Shown: positions 22,700 to 37,249, numbered from the stretch's first letter. The stretch: DNA of 64,000 nt from Epiperipatus broadwayi (GCA_028023455.1 JAQFVV010006271.1:3680673-3744672), one strand, 5' to 3'. Notes: generated from the letters alone by a model not told the origin. Numbers and translations are program-made.

Positions 22700-24860
22700 A
22701 CAATGGAACTCGATCTTGAACTAAGGTCGACTGTTTCAATACATATGTCAAGATTGTAATGTTTTTAATAAATTTAACACAGGACGTGATCATCGATTAG
22801 TAAGTTTTAAGATATATGTTAATGCAAATCTAGAGAGACAAAAGTTATTAAGAAAAACAATATTTACTGTTATATTCCAATTTTTCAGAAACATTGTAAT
22901 GAATTTATATTAGAACTTAAAAATCGGTTTGAAGTATTAGTAGATTTAGAACATGATTTAAATTTGAATACAATTAATATGAAAATAACTGATACACTTT
23001 TAAAAACTGCAACAAAGAGAGCTGGTAGAAAGAAGCAGCAATTGACCAATAAAATTTCTACTGAGACTAGAGAATTTATGAACGTAAGAAGGAATATAAA
23101 AATATACAAATATGATGCATTAAAAAGGCTTTATTATCTTGAATTTTGTAAGATGATGTGAAAAAAGGTTGAAAATTATATAAGAAAGTATAACTATGAA
23201 CTAGCAAGGAAACTGTAGAAGAGAATAAAAATCTCAATGGTGTAAAACTACATTTTGGTATTAGTAGGAAGTAGAAAAATAAATGGAATTATTACTAAAA
23301 ATAGAGATGGCATCATGAAATGGGTAGAATAGTTCTATCAAGAATTATCTTTATAATTGCCCAAAATTTTAAATGAAGAAGTGAGACATGCTATTAAATT
23401 TATGAATAAAGGAAAAGTTCCAGTTAATGATAGAATTATAATTGACATATTAAAAGAGGCAGGTGAAGAAATATAATTTTTATTGCAAAGTTGTATACCA
23501 AATGTCTAAATAAAGGTCTTCCAGATGATTGGAAAAATACAGTATTAACATTAATATAATGGTGATAAAGAAGATATTAAAAATTACAGACCTATAAACT
23601 TTTATCAGTTTTATAAAAATAAAAAAAATACCAAGATAATTACAACTCGTCTACTGAGAACATTGGATTTATTACAACCCAGACAACAAGATGAATTTTA
23701 AAGTTGTTTTAGTACAGTAAATAATATCCAAGAATTGAAAGAAGTTATAGAAAGGACAAATGAATATGGGTTGCCATTATGCTTTGGATTTGTAGATTAT
23801 GAAAAGGCATTTGATTGTATAAACATTTTTTTGTGATTAATGCATTGGATCATCAAGGTATAAATTCAGAATACTGTCATATTAAAAAAAATATTTAAAA
23901 AAATGCAACAGCAGCAATTAGATTACAGAATGATACTAGAAAACTCACCATTGAGAACGTTATAAGTCAGAGTGATTCCACATCTCCAAAACATTTTACA
24001 GAATTGTTGCGGGAATTATTTTTGGACTAAAATGTGAAGCTAAAAAAGTGAAAGTAAATGGACATTATTTAAGTCATTTAGATTTTGCAGATGATGTAGT
24101 TGTTTTTTAAAATAGTGCTTTAGAGCTGCATGAAATGTTTCAGGAGTTATCAGATGAAAGTAGGAAAGTAAGACTAAAGATAAATGTAAAAAAGACTAAA
24201 GTAATATTCAATGAATTTTTTCAAAATATGAAAATAAAAATGTATTATTATGAGTTTGAAGAATTTAACTGTTATAAGTGTCTTGGTCATATTATTTATA
24301 CAGATAAAAACATAATGGACGAAATTAATCATAGAATTAAACTTGGTTCGAGTGATTTTGGTAGAAATCAACTTGGTACTAAATGGAAATATGCATATGT
24401 GTTTGAAAAGAACGGTTTTTAAGAAATGTGTTTAACCAGTTATTACCCATGGATTTAGGACTTGGACACTTAATACAAGAGCAATACAAAGACTTCAGAC
24501 CACTCATAGAAGTATGTAGAGATGCATGTTAGCAGTAAAAAGAAGAGATTAAAAATGCAATATATATGTAAAAAAATAAACAGATGCTACAGACTTCATT
24601 GAAAAAATTAAAAGATTGAAATGGAGTTGGGCTAGACATATTGGTAGAAGAGTTGATAATAGATTGACAAATTAAAATCATAAACTTGTTTCCAAGTGAT
24701 TGTAAATGTCCTAGAAAAAGAATGCATGTGAGATGAATGGATGAAACAGAAAGTGTGCATGGGTGATGTAGAGAAAACAAGCTAAAATTGAAGAAGTTTG
24801 ATTGAACTTGGAGAGATCTTCATTCTGCAGTGGATTGATAGTGGTTGTTGATGATGTATT
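22700..24860 (+). pseudogene. Non-LTR retrotransposon (LINE), endonuclease end plus reverse transcriptase, heavily decayed
   Basis: Plus-strand remnants in order: FNKFNTGRDHRLVSFK (end of endonuclease domain, ~22,760), a Lys-rich linker with one 65-codon open piece, NGDKEDIKNYRPI (~23,560, RT entry motif), FGFVDYEKAFDCI (~23,790, motif A with catalytic Asp), HLDFADDVVVF (~24,080, motif C, FADD), KINVKKTKVI, then YKCLGHIIYTDKNIMDEIN and RIKLGSSDFGRNQ (thumb region), KWSWARHIGRR (~24,620). This order is that of an apurinic-endonuclease LINE, probably RTE-like. Many stops and frame shifts make it a dead copy. It is the same type as the 14.4-kb fragment, but the two do not overlap. Confidence 0.88.
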
Positions 24861-27800
24861 AAATTATGTTATCAAGTTTAATCATGAGTTTGTTAGGCCA
24901 ATATATTTTTAGAGAAAATTATACTGGGTTATATTTATCTGTGACATAGATAATGCATGCCATCAATATTATACTGTCTTCTATATTTCATGATGTGTGA
25001 TGTGGGTATTGCAGTAAGGTTGAATTTGAGTTAGATTTGTAATTTTTTTGTTTGGAAGACCAGTATCAGAAATCCTTCATCAGCTGTTTATTATTTATTT
25101 ATAGATATGGCTGTGAGTGGACAAATAAAAGTTTTAGTTTGATTAGTTTTCATGAATTCCAGTGTTGAACTTCGATTATGGCTAATTAAAATTATATTAA
25201 AATTGTATTTGTATGAGTCTAAAAATTTAAACCATATTTCTTTTATGGAGGTGGTTTATTCTGTTGGGTGAGTATTTAGTGTGTTTTGGAGTGATAAAAA
25301 TATGGATTGCAGAGATGGTTATGGATTTAAGATTTTCTGTAAATGGAATATTTGGAGTGCAATTCTAGACCATTTTTCTTCGATGATATATGCAGTTGTT
25401 GCATTGAGATGGCTACAATTCTTCTTGAACACAAACATTTTCTGTTAATTGTGTATATACTGAAATAAGTTGCTTTGTGAATTTAACTCTGTTGGTAGTA
25501 AGTTTTTTGTGATGATTAATTAATTAAAAGGGGACATTTTGTGTTTTCATAAATGAAATTAGTTTATATGCTTTCTGCTTTATGTTTTCTAATAAATGTT
25601 TTTCCTTGCTGAAGAAGTCATATCAAATAGAACACAGGAATTTGAAGAGTTCATTTTGTAACAATTATTTATGTTGCTTTCATATTAACCATGCAAAAGA
25701 TGACTCCATATTAAGATGGAGTTCATATTTATTTAAGTATTTTTTATTATATCTACAAAAATTGGAATTTGTTTTTTATTTTATTCAAAGAAAACTGTGA
25801 TGACATCTAAATAGGCAACATTGGATAATTTATTACTTGTTAATGATAAAAATATTCCTTGAATATTTTTTCTCTTGCTAGCAATAAATGATTTATGTAT
25901 GTTGAAAAAAAGTGAACTTATTGTTGAGACTTCTGGAATTTACCGATGTGGAATAAAAGTTGTTGATGTCTCACTATTGAATGTGATTTGTATTTGTTGA
26001 CACAAAAATGACATATGGGGTAACTTGTTGTACCAGTAAAAAACTGCTTTTTAATGTTTTTTCATTGTTATTAAATACTGCTTTGAAAAAAGCATCTTAT
26101 GCTACTGATATTGTTTTTGTTTGAAAACTGAGAATGTCAGAGATGAGATAAGAAATAGTTCTATATTTAAACATTTATTGTAGATTGTAATCTTTTTATT
26201 CTTAATAGGCACATTAATATTAACTTAAATTATTTAAAAATGATATTGTTTGCATTTAAAAAAGAATGATATTTTACATATTCATAATCCTTGGGTTGAG
26301 CAGATCAGTGATATGTGCAAAAACAAATCTTAGGATGTTATGCATTTCTGGATGTCATGACTTTTGTATTGGATAAATTTTTATAATGATGACATTTTGA
26401 TGAAAGAGATGTTCATTTTCCAGGTCCCCCAAGAACAGGGGTATGATTGGTATGACTCTGAAATTGTCTAACTAATAAATAAAATATCAAATAATCAATA
26501 TTTTTGTAGTATAACATGTTAGTATGGACTGTGTAACAAAACAGATATGTTTCTTTTGTGTTCACCCTAAGTATAATAGTTTATTCTGTTTTAAATAATT
26601 TCATTTATTGATAAAATAACACTATTTTATTAAAATGTGTGTCAGAAAATAGTATTCTAATAGTATAGTAATTTAGTTATAGGACAGAAGAGAGTAAAGA
26701 ATGTAAAATTAGCTTTTATAAGTTTTTAGAATTGAAGTATAATGGTTAAAATGTTACTTTATAATAAGTCATCTTTCAGTTTATTAAAGTGATTTTAATA
26801 TTTAATATCTTTAAATATTTTATTTGGTAAGTTATAATAAGTTACAATTAGTTATTTAAATGTATTTAATAAATTAAATTATTAAATTTTTAATGTCATT
26901 TCCTTATCCATGTATATAAGTTTGTGGGCATGAATGCAGGGAAATTATGTTTTAGAATTAATTAAGTACTTTTATTTTGAGTTATTTAAACTCATTTAAA
27001 AAATATAAATGAACAAATAATTATAATATTCGTTAAAGTAATTTAATGAATTAAATAGGTATTAATTTAAATTTTAGTAAATAGATATCCTATGATGGTT
27101 CAATCAGTTGATGAATAAATAATGTGATTGTTTTTTTATATAATATTTTTTTCTCTATAAGAAAACTTTATTAACTTTCTTCTAAATTAATTTCATTAAA
27201 TCACATGTCATTTGGAAATATCTAGACTAAAATGACATCATGCATTGATTGATGCATCTTATGATTGGATTTTCAAAAAAATACTATAAAAAGTTTTTTT
27301 AAGATGTCCATTATTCATTTGTTCATTACTTCTATTCTGGTAATTCTGGTGTAGCTTGAATCCTTGGCACAAGTTAAAATTGTAAAATATAAAATTTTTA
27401 TAATTTTAATTATTTTTTAAAGTGTTTAATTTAAAGTTAGTTCTTCTCAATTTTATAATGAACATCAAATAAACTCTTAAACAGTGTTTATTTTTATTAC
27501 TGAATTGAAAATAAGCTTTCTTAGTTATATAAAAAAAATGCTACTCAGTAGTATTATCTTTATTATAAGTCAAGTGAATAAGATTAACTTTAAAATAAGT
27601 TTTTTAAAAAAAAAGCAGTTGTTATATTCATTTACGAATATTATTGAAATTATATAGATCAAATTTCCAGTACTTGTTTTGTTGAGTTATTTCATAAATA
27701 GGAAAAATTTTAAAAGAAGAAAATTGAAACACATAGACTTATTAAGCTGTATATTTACAGTTTAAAATGCATTCTCTAAATTTGCCTATTTAATGACTAA

Positions 27801-30800
27801 AATTATTAATTACGATATGAACTAATAAACCAATAATTTGAAAAATGTTTAAATAGTTGCCTGCTTTAAAAATAATTATTTGAATATGTAAAGGTAACAT
27901 ATACTAGAGGAATTAAAATAATTTTAAATGCTTTGCTATGCTGGAACTTGTTAATTCAAATTGTGAAGAAAAATAAGTTGCTATTAAAAGGATCATGGAA
28001 TATTCATTTATCAATCTACATTATAGAGTTAATAGAAATATTTGTAAAGATATTCTGATATGCTGAAGTATTCTTTACTAACAAAATGCTTTATAGATTT
28101 TATTATGCACATGTATTAAGTAATAACTGGGAAATGTCTCATTATTTTTGACAAATAAGATTCAAAATGCTTAAAATGTGTTCTTAAAAGAGTAAAAATG
28201 AAGCTACAGTATTAATTAAATAAACCTGCAGGATCCCAAAATTGTCTATCAATTGAAAGAATTATTGTATTACAAAGTTATTATTTCCCCCATTGTGACT
28301 TATTGTTGTTTTATTTTCATTTATTTTGTTGCTTATATTTAGGAATCTTTATATTTTTAGAAGTAAATTAGATGTAAAAACTGTTGTATATGTTTTGTTT
28401 TGAAAATTCTTTTGCCATGTATGAAATAATTGTTTTGACTAGAAGCTTTGCAGAACAGTTACCAGTCAAATTAATATTATAAACACTTAACAGATGTCTC
28501 AGTGTGAAGAAAGTTCACATATAAACTACAGTTTTTTTTATATTGGTAAAAATAATTTTATGCAATAATTTCTTTGAAATTTTGTTGTATTTAATGTAGT
28601 ATGATTAAGTATTACAGGTGTGCCGGGTAATTAATTTATGTAATCTTCATTTTAATGGGTTTATCGGAATGTGTAGATATTCTACACATTATCTGGTAAT
28701 ATTTTATTCTATATTTGATATGTGTCTGATAAGCTAAATTATACTCTATTTATTTTGAGGTGGGGGAGATTTTCATCTCTCACAGTAATTATTTTAGTGT
28801 AAGGTATTTTACTTAGTTATATGCTAAACAGCCAGAGTAATTATCGGATGTTTTTCTTTTATATTTCTGCATAAATGCAATTGTAATTATAACTACTAGT
28901 ATTTTTATGCATTGAGAATTATTATTCTCACACTTTATTCCCATTATTATTCATGTCCAATGGTTACCATAATTTTAATATTTAGTACTCCATACACATG
29001 TAAATTACAACTTTGTGCCAAAAATTTCATATGCTAACAAATTTTCATCATTAATTTTTCAGTCAGATGTCTTAAATTCCAATTGTTGGTTTAGTCATTG
29101 CTTATTGTTAGTAGGATTAAAATTTTGAATATGACTTTAGTTAGATAAAGTGATGTTTGTAATTTATTATTGTTAGTTGCTTAGTCTCATAATATAACGA
29201 TCTACTGATATTTATTATTCTACTTGATGGAGTGGATAAGTTCATCATCTTTATTATATTTTGTTCTATGAGTTGATACTGCTTATTTCCAGTGATTATT
29301 ATCACATATTTAGAAAGAACTTGTTCTTGGTGTGTCTTTCCATGTTATCCTGATGTGCTGTGACAAAAAGTGCAGATATTGCCCTTTGCATCAGAAGTAG
29401 GTATTTGGAAGCCACTATTTCTTTGGTATATTTATTGATTATGATAGTTTACTGTGTGGAGTCTATGTTGGCCTATTATTCATGATTAATTTAAAGCAAA
29501 TTTTCCTCCATAGTAAGTGATGCTGTTATGTGATGACAAATAAGCTAGTTTGAAGGACTTAGTTTCTTCAGGCTGCACTTGGTTATTTTAGTGCTTAAGA
29601 GTGTAACACAGTCTGTTTTGTGCTGTTATGATGCAAAAATCATTCACAACCCAACCAACAACAGTTAGTGATTTTAAATGTTTAACTTGTATGCATACGT
29701 CCAGTTAGTGGAATCTACACATGCTTAGTATTTGCTGTATTCATCTAGCACTTTCTCCAATAAATGAGCTAGTCATTTACTTTTAACATTTTAGGAATTT
29801 ATATTATGTGGACAGTAATTTCTTAATTTTATGCATACAAATGTTTTCTGACGAATGGCTCATACATTTCATTCATTTATTTGTTATTTATTAGTTCAAA
29901 ATCCTAATAAAGAGGCGAGTCTGTATTTGTAATTTGAGATCTAGTTTAGATATGCCAGCTATTGCTAAAAAATTATTTTGCTAATAATATCAAGTATTAG
30001 CAAATTAATTCTGGTTACTATTTTTTATGTTTTGTTTTATAATAGATAAATAAACAGAAATTATGTGTTAATAAGTTAATAATTAATCCAATGTAAAGCT
30101 TATACATTTTATAATATCCAGAATTGTTTGAGGGATTACTTATATTGGTGATGTATAAGAATTAGCTAGTGTTAACTCTCCATTTAAATAAATTGTTAAA
30201 TAAGGTGATTTATGTAGAATTATTTGTTTTTTTTTAAAGGAAGCCTTTGTAGTTATTTGTAAGACCAAAAGACTTTGTTTAAACACTGTCAGTTAAATGA
30301 CTATATTTGTTAACAGCACTATCTGCACAATATTTCCAAGTTTCATGCACATTTTTTTTATTATATATTATTGTAAATAAACTTATTGAGTATTTATTTC
30401 AAATAAATGTAGTTTTTGCTTATTTTTTATATGTTTTTGTGTTGGGTTCACAAAATTAATTATTTCATTTCATTAATGTCATACACAATACTTTTATATC
30501 TCCAGAAATAAGATAAAATTATGCATATAATTGTGATTTCATATGAAATCACTGTAACAGATAATTTTCACATTTCCAGATACCAAAAGTAATATTTTGC
30601 TTAAGAAGTACATTTACATTGTGTTATCTTCTAAGATAGAAGATGATGTAATATAAAGTAAAAATGGTTTAACATTTTGGAAGATTACCCATACTATTTT
30701 AGACTGCACAGTATTGTATTATTTTAATGTCAAGGTCCAGTTTGCATCTAGTTGCTTATGAAATTTGTCTGTGGGAAGAGGGAATGACATAATAAACACC

Positions 30801-31202
30801 CTTGTCTTTTTTCCAACTTGAGTGATGTCCTGGGTAAAAGGCTATAATTAAAATAAATTTTGATTATTTTAATTATGCAATTAAATATTTAAGCAAATAT
30901 CCTCTTAATAATTTTGGTAAAAATTGCTGCCCTGTAGTAAAATGCAGTCAATTCAAGTAAGTGTTTGTCTTCTATAGTCAGCCAGGATATTATTCAGCTA
31001 TTCATTCAATTAGTAGACAAATTCATATTAGTGCATTTCACAAGAGTTAAAGTAGGAGTCCTGAGATCATTAACTCTTGTTGTTTCTGTATTGATTTACT
31101 TAACTATCTATATCTCAATATTATGTATTACTAGTGTAGGATAGGTATTTATTGTTTCTTCAGCTACAATAGAAAAAGATCACATCTTATGGTATTGAGT
31201 TT
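24861..31202. other. AT-rich stretch, no gene recognised
   Basis: Six kilobases with no recognisable coding motif, no tandem repeat and no TA run of note. Short open frames such as 25,582-25,800 have no family features. It may be intron or intergenic DNA, or deeply decayed repeats. Confidence 0.55.
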
Positions 31203-32396
31203 CAGATAGTGCTGTTAAGATCCCACTTTATTTTATATTTAGACTATTAGCCCATTGTCACTAGGTCAGTGGAGATGCAGAGATAATAATATATATCTTT
31301 AATTTACATCTTGAATATAAAAAAATAAAAGCCACTACGAGTAATTAACACACAAACACTATTTATTTACGCACATATATAATCATTTTAAATTTGAGGC
31401 ATAACATTTATTATTTAGATTTTAATATTAATTTTTAATTTAAATTATTACTTTAAGATTTTAAATAATCCACACAGATGAAATTTATACCTATTTTAAG
31501 ATTGTCGAGTGTAAATGAATTTAATAATTTTTTATTAAGATCGTTGAGTATGAATAGAATACATAGATCTGCATTTGAAAAGAAAATCTTCTATCCCTTA
31601 TTTAACCTTAGGCCAAAAGTTCACAGTCAATCCGGCGTCAATCCATCTGATACATTGATGTATTCAATGTAGCATGAAAATACAGCAACACTAATATACT
31701 ATACTGTCAGGAATGTACATCTGAACAGTATAGTTAGAGAAGACATGTACTCTTGTCCAATACATGAATGTTATGTCTGTATGGCAAGAAGAACAATAAA
31801 ATATAAACTCCATAGGAAGGGACTGCGGTCCTTTTTGCTGACTTACAATCCCATCCATAGGCAAAAGGGTTGTCCGGCATATACTGGAGATCCTGCATGT
31901 AGCAAACCTCATACTACATCTACTAATTACACCAATATATCCAATCCATTGACCCAATTTAACTATGAAACAAATAACCTAAGATTACCCTCTCCTAATT
32001 AATTAGTATAACTTCACAAATCTATATAGCCATTCATGCCCAACTTAAATTTAACATTTATATAAATATGCACAGATGGATTTATAAAAGTTTGTTTTAT
32101 AATGTTGAGTATAGATCAGCTGCATAGATTCCACAGTCAAAAACATTTCAAAATAAACATAACTGATCAAAATACAAAGTCATTAATAATGTCAATTGCA
32201 GAGGGAATACAAGAAACCCAATGGCATTCATCATAAGATGCCGCATTGACGTCGATGACTTATATATTCTAATCGAATATGAAAACGACAACATAATTAA
32301 CTGCTAACAAATACATGCAACATCCATACCCAACTTAAATTTCATGCATTTAAATAATTTATACAAATAAATATTAATATAAATAAAAAAAAAGGG

Positions 32397-32417
32397 AAAT
32401 GATTTTTTTAGCAAACT

Positions 32418-32451
<34 letters not shown>

Positions 32452-32472
32452 AGTTTGCTAAAAAAATCATTT
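32397..32472. repeat. Perfect palindrome with TA centre (copy 1 only)
   Basis: The arm beginning AAATGATTTTTTTAGCAAAC is repeated exactly in reverse complement on the other side of a TA run of about 24 bp. Copy 2 of the 2-kb repeat has only the left arm followed by TA, so the right arm arose in copy 1. Confidence 0.95.
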
Positions 32473-32480
32473 ATATATAT

Positions 32481-32485
32481 GTTTC

Positions 32486-32527
<42 letters not shown>

Positions 32528-32532
32528 GAAAC
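32481..32532. repeat. Second palindrome with TA centre
   Basis: GTTTCAATTA, a TA run, then TAATTGAAAC. It follows the first palindrome after 8 bases. Only the right-hand part has a counterpart in copy 2. Confidence 0.93.
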
Positions 32533-33288
32533 ATTAATTATCAATTTGAAAATGCAATAAGAGTTCATTTTAAAATTTAGATTAGCTGAATCTTTAAAAA
32601 AAATGATGAAAGTTCTTAATTAATATTTTTTTTTGTTAATTTGTAAAATTCATAGCTCATGGTAGAAGAGACCAGGTTCCTGTTTTTAATTCCTGTGACA
32701 TCTCCATTGGAAGACCTATCTGATGTTCTGGAGGTGGCATTAGCTGGTTTGATTCTGGTATTACAGTCATTTCATGTTTTTTTTAAATAGAGAATGTGAT
32801 ATGTTCATCCTATCACATCTCTCAAACACAAAAAAGCTGGAACTGTCTGGAACTCAATATTTCTCTTTTTATAGTAATCCTCCAGATTCAAAAAACAAAA
32901 TGTCACTGTTCCAATCATTTTCCTTAAGGTCTGAGAGGCTTGGTGCTTCCATTGATCAAGCTAATTTCTTTATTTTTTTAACTATCTTTCATCAGACTTT
33001 TTCATTATACAAGAGCACCAAGGGCTAGCTTGCTTTTCAATTAATTTATAAAACAATCATTTCCATTTACAAAAATATATTATCTTTAAATCTTGTACTT
33101 TTTTATAACAAAGTACATTCAAATACTTTTATTTATTAAAAAAAATGTTTTTAAAGTTTTGCATCTGCGCGAATATATATAAGTTTAACAACTCTTTAAT
33201 TTTTTTTTAGCTTTTAGATTTTTAATATTTTTTTTTTTTTTTGCGAACTTAGTTTTTATTTTAAATTAATGTAATGGCATATTTATAT

Positions 33289-34017
33289 ATCATTTCATAT
33301 CAGTAAACTTCCTCATAAAACAAAAACATTTAAAAAAATACTTAGTGTTAGTAATTACATTACAAAAATTGATTATATATGAAATTTCAAAAGGACAAAA
33401 CTTTTTTTTTATAAGACAAAACAGTAATTACACACAAATATAATGATAAAAAATGTTGCCTGTTTATTGTTTACTACCAGCTAAATATCTGCCCCCTCCC
33501 TTCCAAGTTTCTTTTCTTCTACTTTTAACTCAGGCAAGTTAAACCATTAGATTTTAAACAAGACTTTTTTTTTTTAAAAAAAAAAAATGATTTATATTAA
33601 TTATTACATTTTATTCCACACATTTATTTTTACATATGCACAATTTTTTATACTGGCAGTACTTTTAAAACACAAGTCAACCTATAACTTTACATTAATA
33701 CAAAAAATTTATTTATACTCATTTCAAAAAAAATATTACGGGCATGATTAACTTTCAAAAGTACTCATGGTTTATTAAACATCTGGATATAACTTTATGT
33801 TAGTACAAAAATACAATTATTTCAGAAAAAATGTCAATGGCATGATTCATTTTTACATTTTTCAGGGTACTGGTGGTTTATTAAAGATATTCCCAAGTTG
33901 GGTGGACAAATATAATGATCAAAAATAAAGTGAAGATCGAATCTTACCATAATCTGCACTACAAGGGCGCCATATAGGCATTTGAACCTAGAAAATTTAT
34001 AAAGTAGGCAGATACAT
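33289..34017. other. Spacer between the 2-kb repeats, with a ~105-bp internal duplication
   Basis: No gene. Two related segments at about 33,679-33,781 and 33,789-33,888 share ATAACTTTA, GGCATGATT and TGGTTTATTAAA in the same order and are clearly diverged. Confidence 0.6.
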
Positions 34018-35220
34018 GCTGTTAAGATCACACTTTATTTTATATTTAGACCGTTAGCCCACTGTCACTAGATCAGTGGAGTTGCAGAGATAATACTATA
34101 TATCTTTAATTTACATCTTAAATATAAAAAAATAAAAGCCACTGCCAGTAATTAACACACAAACAATATTTATTTACGCAAATATATAATCATTTTAAAT
34201 TTGTGGAATAATGTTTATTATTTAGATTTTAATATTAATTTTTAATATAAATTATTACTTTAAGATTTTAAATCATCCACACAGATGAAATTTATACCTA
34301 TTTTAAGATTGTCGAGTATAAATGAATTTAATATTTTTTATTAAGATCATTGAGTATGAAAAGACTACATAGGTCTGCATTTGAAAATAAAATTGTCTAT
34401 CCCTTATTTAACCTTAGGCCAAAAGTTTGCAGTAAAACCGGCATCAATCCAACTGATACATTGATGTATTCTATGTAGCATGAAAATACAACAGCACTAA
34501 TATACTATACTGTCAGGAATGTACATCTGAACAGTATAGTTAGAGAAGACATGTTCTCTTGTCCAATACAGGAATGTTACATCTGTATGGCAAGAAGAAC
34601 AATAAAATATAAACTCCATAGGAAGGGACTGCAGTCCTTTTTGCTGATTTACAATCCCATCCATAGGCAAAAAGGGTGTGTGGCATATACTGGACATCCT
34701 GCACGAAGCGAACCACATACTACATCTACTAATTACACCAATATATCCAATGCATTGACCCAATTTAACTATGAAACAAATAACCTAAGATTAACCTCCC
34801 CTAATTAATTAATATAACTTTACAAATCTATATAGCCATTCATGCCCAACTTAAATTTAACATTTATATAAATTCACACAGATGGATTTATAAAAGTTTG
34901 TTTTATAGTGTTGAGTATAGATTGTCTGCATAGATTCCACGGTCAAAAACATTTCAAAATAAACATAACCGATCAAAATACAAAGTTATTGATAATGTCA
35001 ATTGCAGAGGGAATACAAGAAACCCAATGGCATTCATCATAAGATGCCACATTGTCATCAATGACTTATATATTCTAATCGAATAAGAAAACCACAGCAT
35101 AATTAACCGCTAAAAAATCCATGCAACATCCATAACCAACTTAAATTTCATGCATTTAAATAATTTATACAAATAAATATTAATAGAAATAAAAAAAATG
35201 GAAATGATTTTTTTAGCAAA

Positions 35221-35256
<36 letters not shown>

Positions 35257-36016
35257 AAACATTAATTATCAATTTGAAAATCCAATAGGAGTTCATTTTA
35301 AAATTTAGATTAGCTAAACCTTTAAAAAAAATGACGAAAGTTCCTATTATTATTTTTTTTACTAATTTGTAAAGTTCATATATGCTCACAGTATAAGAGT
35401 CCAGGTTCCTTATTTTAATTCCCATGATGTCTCCATTGGAAGACCGATCTGATGTCCTGGGGATGGCATTAGCTGGTTCCATTCCGGTATTACAGTCATT
35501 TCATTTTTTTTAAATAGAGAGTTTGATATGTGCATCCTATCACATCTCTCAAACACAAAAAAGCTAGAACTGTCTGGAACTCAATATTTCTCTGTTTTAT
35601 AGTAATCCTCCGGATTCAAAGTACAAAATGTCACTGTTCCAATCATTTTCATTAAGGTCTGCGAGGCTTGGTGCTTCCATTGGTCAAGCTAATTTCTTTA
35701 TTTTCTTATCTAACTTTCATCATACTTTTTCATTATACAAGAGCCCTAAGGGCTAGCTTGCTTTTCAATTAATTTATAAAACAATCATTTCCATTTACTA
35801 AAATATTTTATCTTTAAATCTTGTATTTTTTTAAAACAAAGTACATACAAATACTTTTATTTATTAAAAAAAATTTTTTTTTAAAGTTTTGCATCTGTGC
35901 GAATATATATACGTTTAGCAACTCTTTAATTTTTTTTTAGATTTTTAATAAATTTATTTTTATTTGTGAATTTAGTTTTTATTTTAAATTAATGTAATGG
36001 CATATTTATATATTGT
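34018..36016 (+). repeat. 2-kb direct repeat, copy 2
   Basis: Same sequence and orientation as 31,203-33,288. It has a single TA run (35,224-35,252) where copy 1 has two palindromes, and ends at a long TA run at 36,020. Confidence 0.85.
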
Positions 36017-36017
36017 T

Positions 36018-36019
<2 letters not shown>

Positions 36020-36105
<86 letters not shown>

Positions 36106-36113
36106 ATATATAT
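36020..36113. repeat. (TA)n microsatellite
   Basis: About 94 bp of TA with one interruption at the right end of the 2-kb repeat. Confidence 0.97.
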
Positions 36114-36246
36114 GGTGCCAGACCATTAAACATCCATGCAAAAGATGGATGTAGCCAACAATTGGGTCATAGCTAAACTTATTGAATTCATTAAATAAAA
36201 TAAAAAGGAATAAACAATGAGAGTTGGTGTATACTAGATTCTCATC

Positions 36247-36386
36247 TCCTTGCGTACACAACTAACACATATATTAGTTATTTGGAATAATAATCCACTA
36301 CAATATATGTCATTTATCCTCGCATACACAACTAACACATATATTAGTTAATTGGAATAATAATCCACTACAATATGTGTCATTTA
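36247..36386 (+). repeat. 70-bp tandem duplication
   Basis: Two adjacent units of 70 bp, each with ACACAACTAACACATATATT and TGGAATAATAATCCACTACA; only a few bases differ. Confidence 0.92.
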
Positions 36387-36909
36387 TTGTAAAAGTTCTA
36401 ATATGTATAATAACACACTGTAAATGTATCATGTTTATTGTAAACGTATATGCAAAACGTATATGTATAAAGATTTTTGTATATATTTTTTTCTCTTTTT
36501 GATAATTTTTAAAATGTTTTTCTCTTATTTTAAAAATATATAAAAATATCTTTTTTGTGTGATTGACAAGAATCTTCCATTTAAAAGGTAGATGTAATTA
36601 ATCTTTTTTTTTTATTTTTTTTTTTTTATGTAATCAGGTAGTTTTTTTTTAATTAATTAATTAATTAATTTGTAAATTATTTCCAAATTTGTTATCTGAA
36701 GAATGTGGGTGGTCTATTACTCCAATATGGAGTTTTGAAATTCCTAAAAAAGATTTTTGAAACATGATTTTAAAAAGAATGTACAAAAGTAAAATTATTT
36801 GACGCAATAGCTCGAATGGGATGTAAGTAATTGAAACTTGTGGGTGGATGTGGATATTTTTAACCTACCTAAGTGGTGAACAAAAAGTTTGAGTTGTTGA
36901 TTAGTGTTG

Positions 36910-37090
36910 GATGGAGAGAGCCACTTGTAATGCAAGAGAGATACATGAATCTATATGTGGCTAAGTTAAATTATTGATTTTATTTGGACAGAGAGAAAGC
37001 CCCATGAATCTATGCATGGTGCAATATATTAGTGATCAGTATTGAACTGAGAGAAAGCCACATCAATCTATAGGTGGTGTACAATATTAT
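36910..37090 (+). repeat. Degenerate tandem repeat, unit about 60-70 bp
   Basis: Three imperfect units with GAGAGARAGCCMC, ATCAATCTATRNGTGG-like and CAATATTATT-like parts in the same order (starts near 36,915, 36,980 and 37,050). Confidence 0.6.
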
Positions 37091-37249
37091 TATTAAACGG
37101 ACAAAGCTACAGAACCTATCTGTACGGTATGGCAAGATTATATTAGAAATTTATTCGTTCAATGAATATGCTTTTGGATTGCTGAATATTTTTTTTATTC
37201 ACAAGGAAGCGTAATTCACATAAGTTCTTGAATGAACATAAACTTTTGA

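Larger units (their letters stand above)
31203..33288 (+). repeat. 2-kb direct repeat, copy 1
   Basis: Starts at GCTGTTAAGATC and ends at GGCATATTTATATAT. It matches 34,018-36,016 along its length with roughly 5-10 per cent divergence by eye and small indels. No coding motif was recognised. The unit contains an internal short repeat (CCCAACTTAAATTT at about 32,040 and 32,331). Probably a segmental or element duplication. Confidence 0.85.

Noticed and set aside
25582-26000. Possible GIY-like motif (SELIVETSGIYRC) on the plus strand near 25,910-25,950
   Set aside because: Only the short motif fits; the following YIG part, RT motifs and C-terminal helix are missing, so chance is likely.
31691-32002. 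Overlapping 85-88 codon open frames on both strands, kept in both 2-kb repeat copies (also 34,497-34,808)
   Set aside because: Most differences between the two copies change the amino acid (for example H/Q, V/I, R/Q, T/I, D/H, C/R, K/E), so there is no sign of purifying selection; openness is explained by recent duplication.
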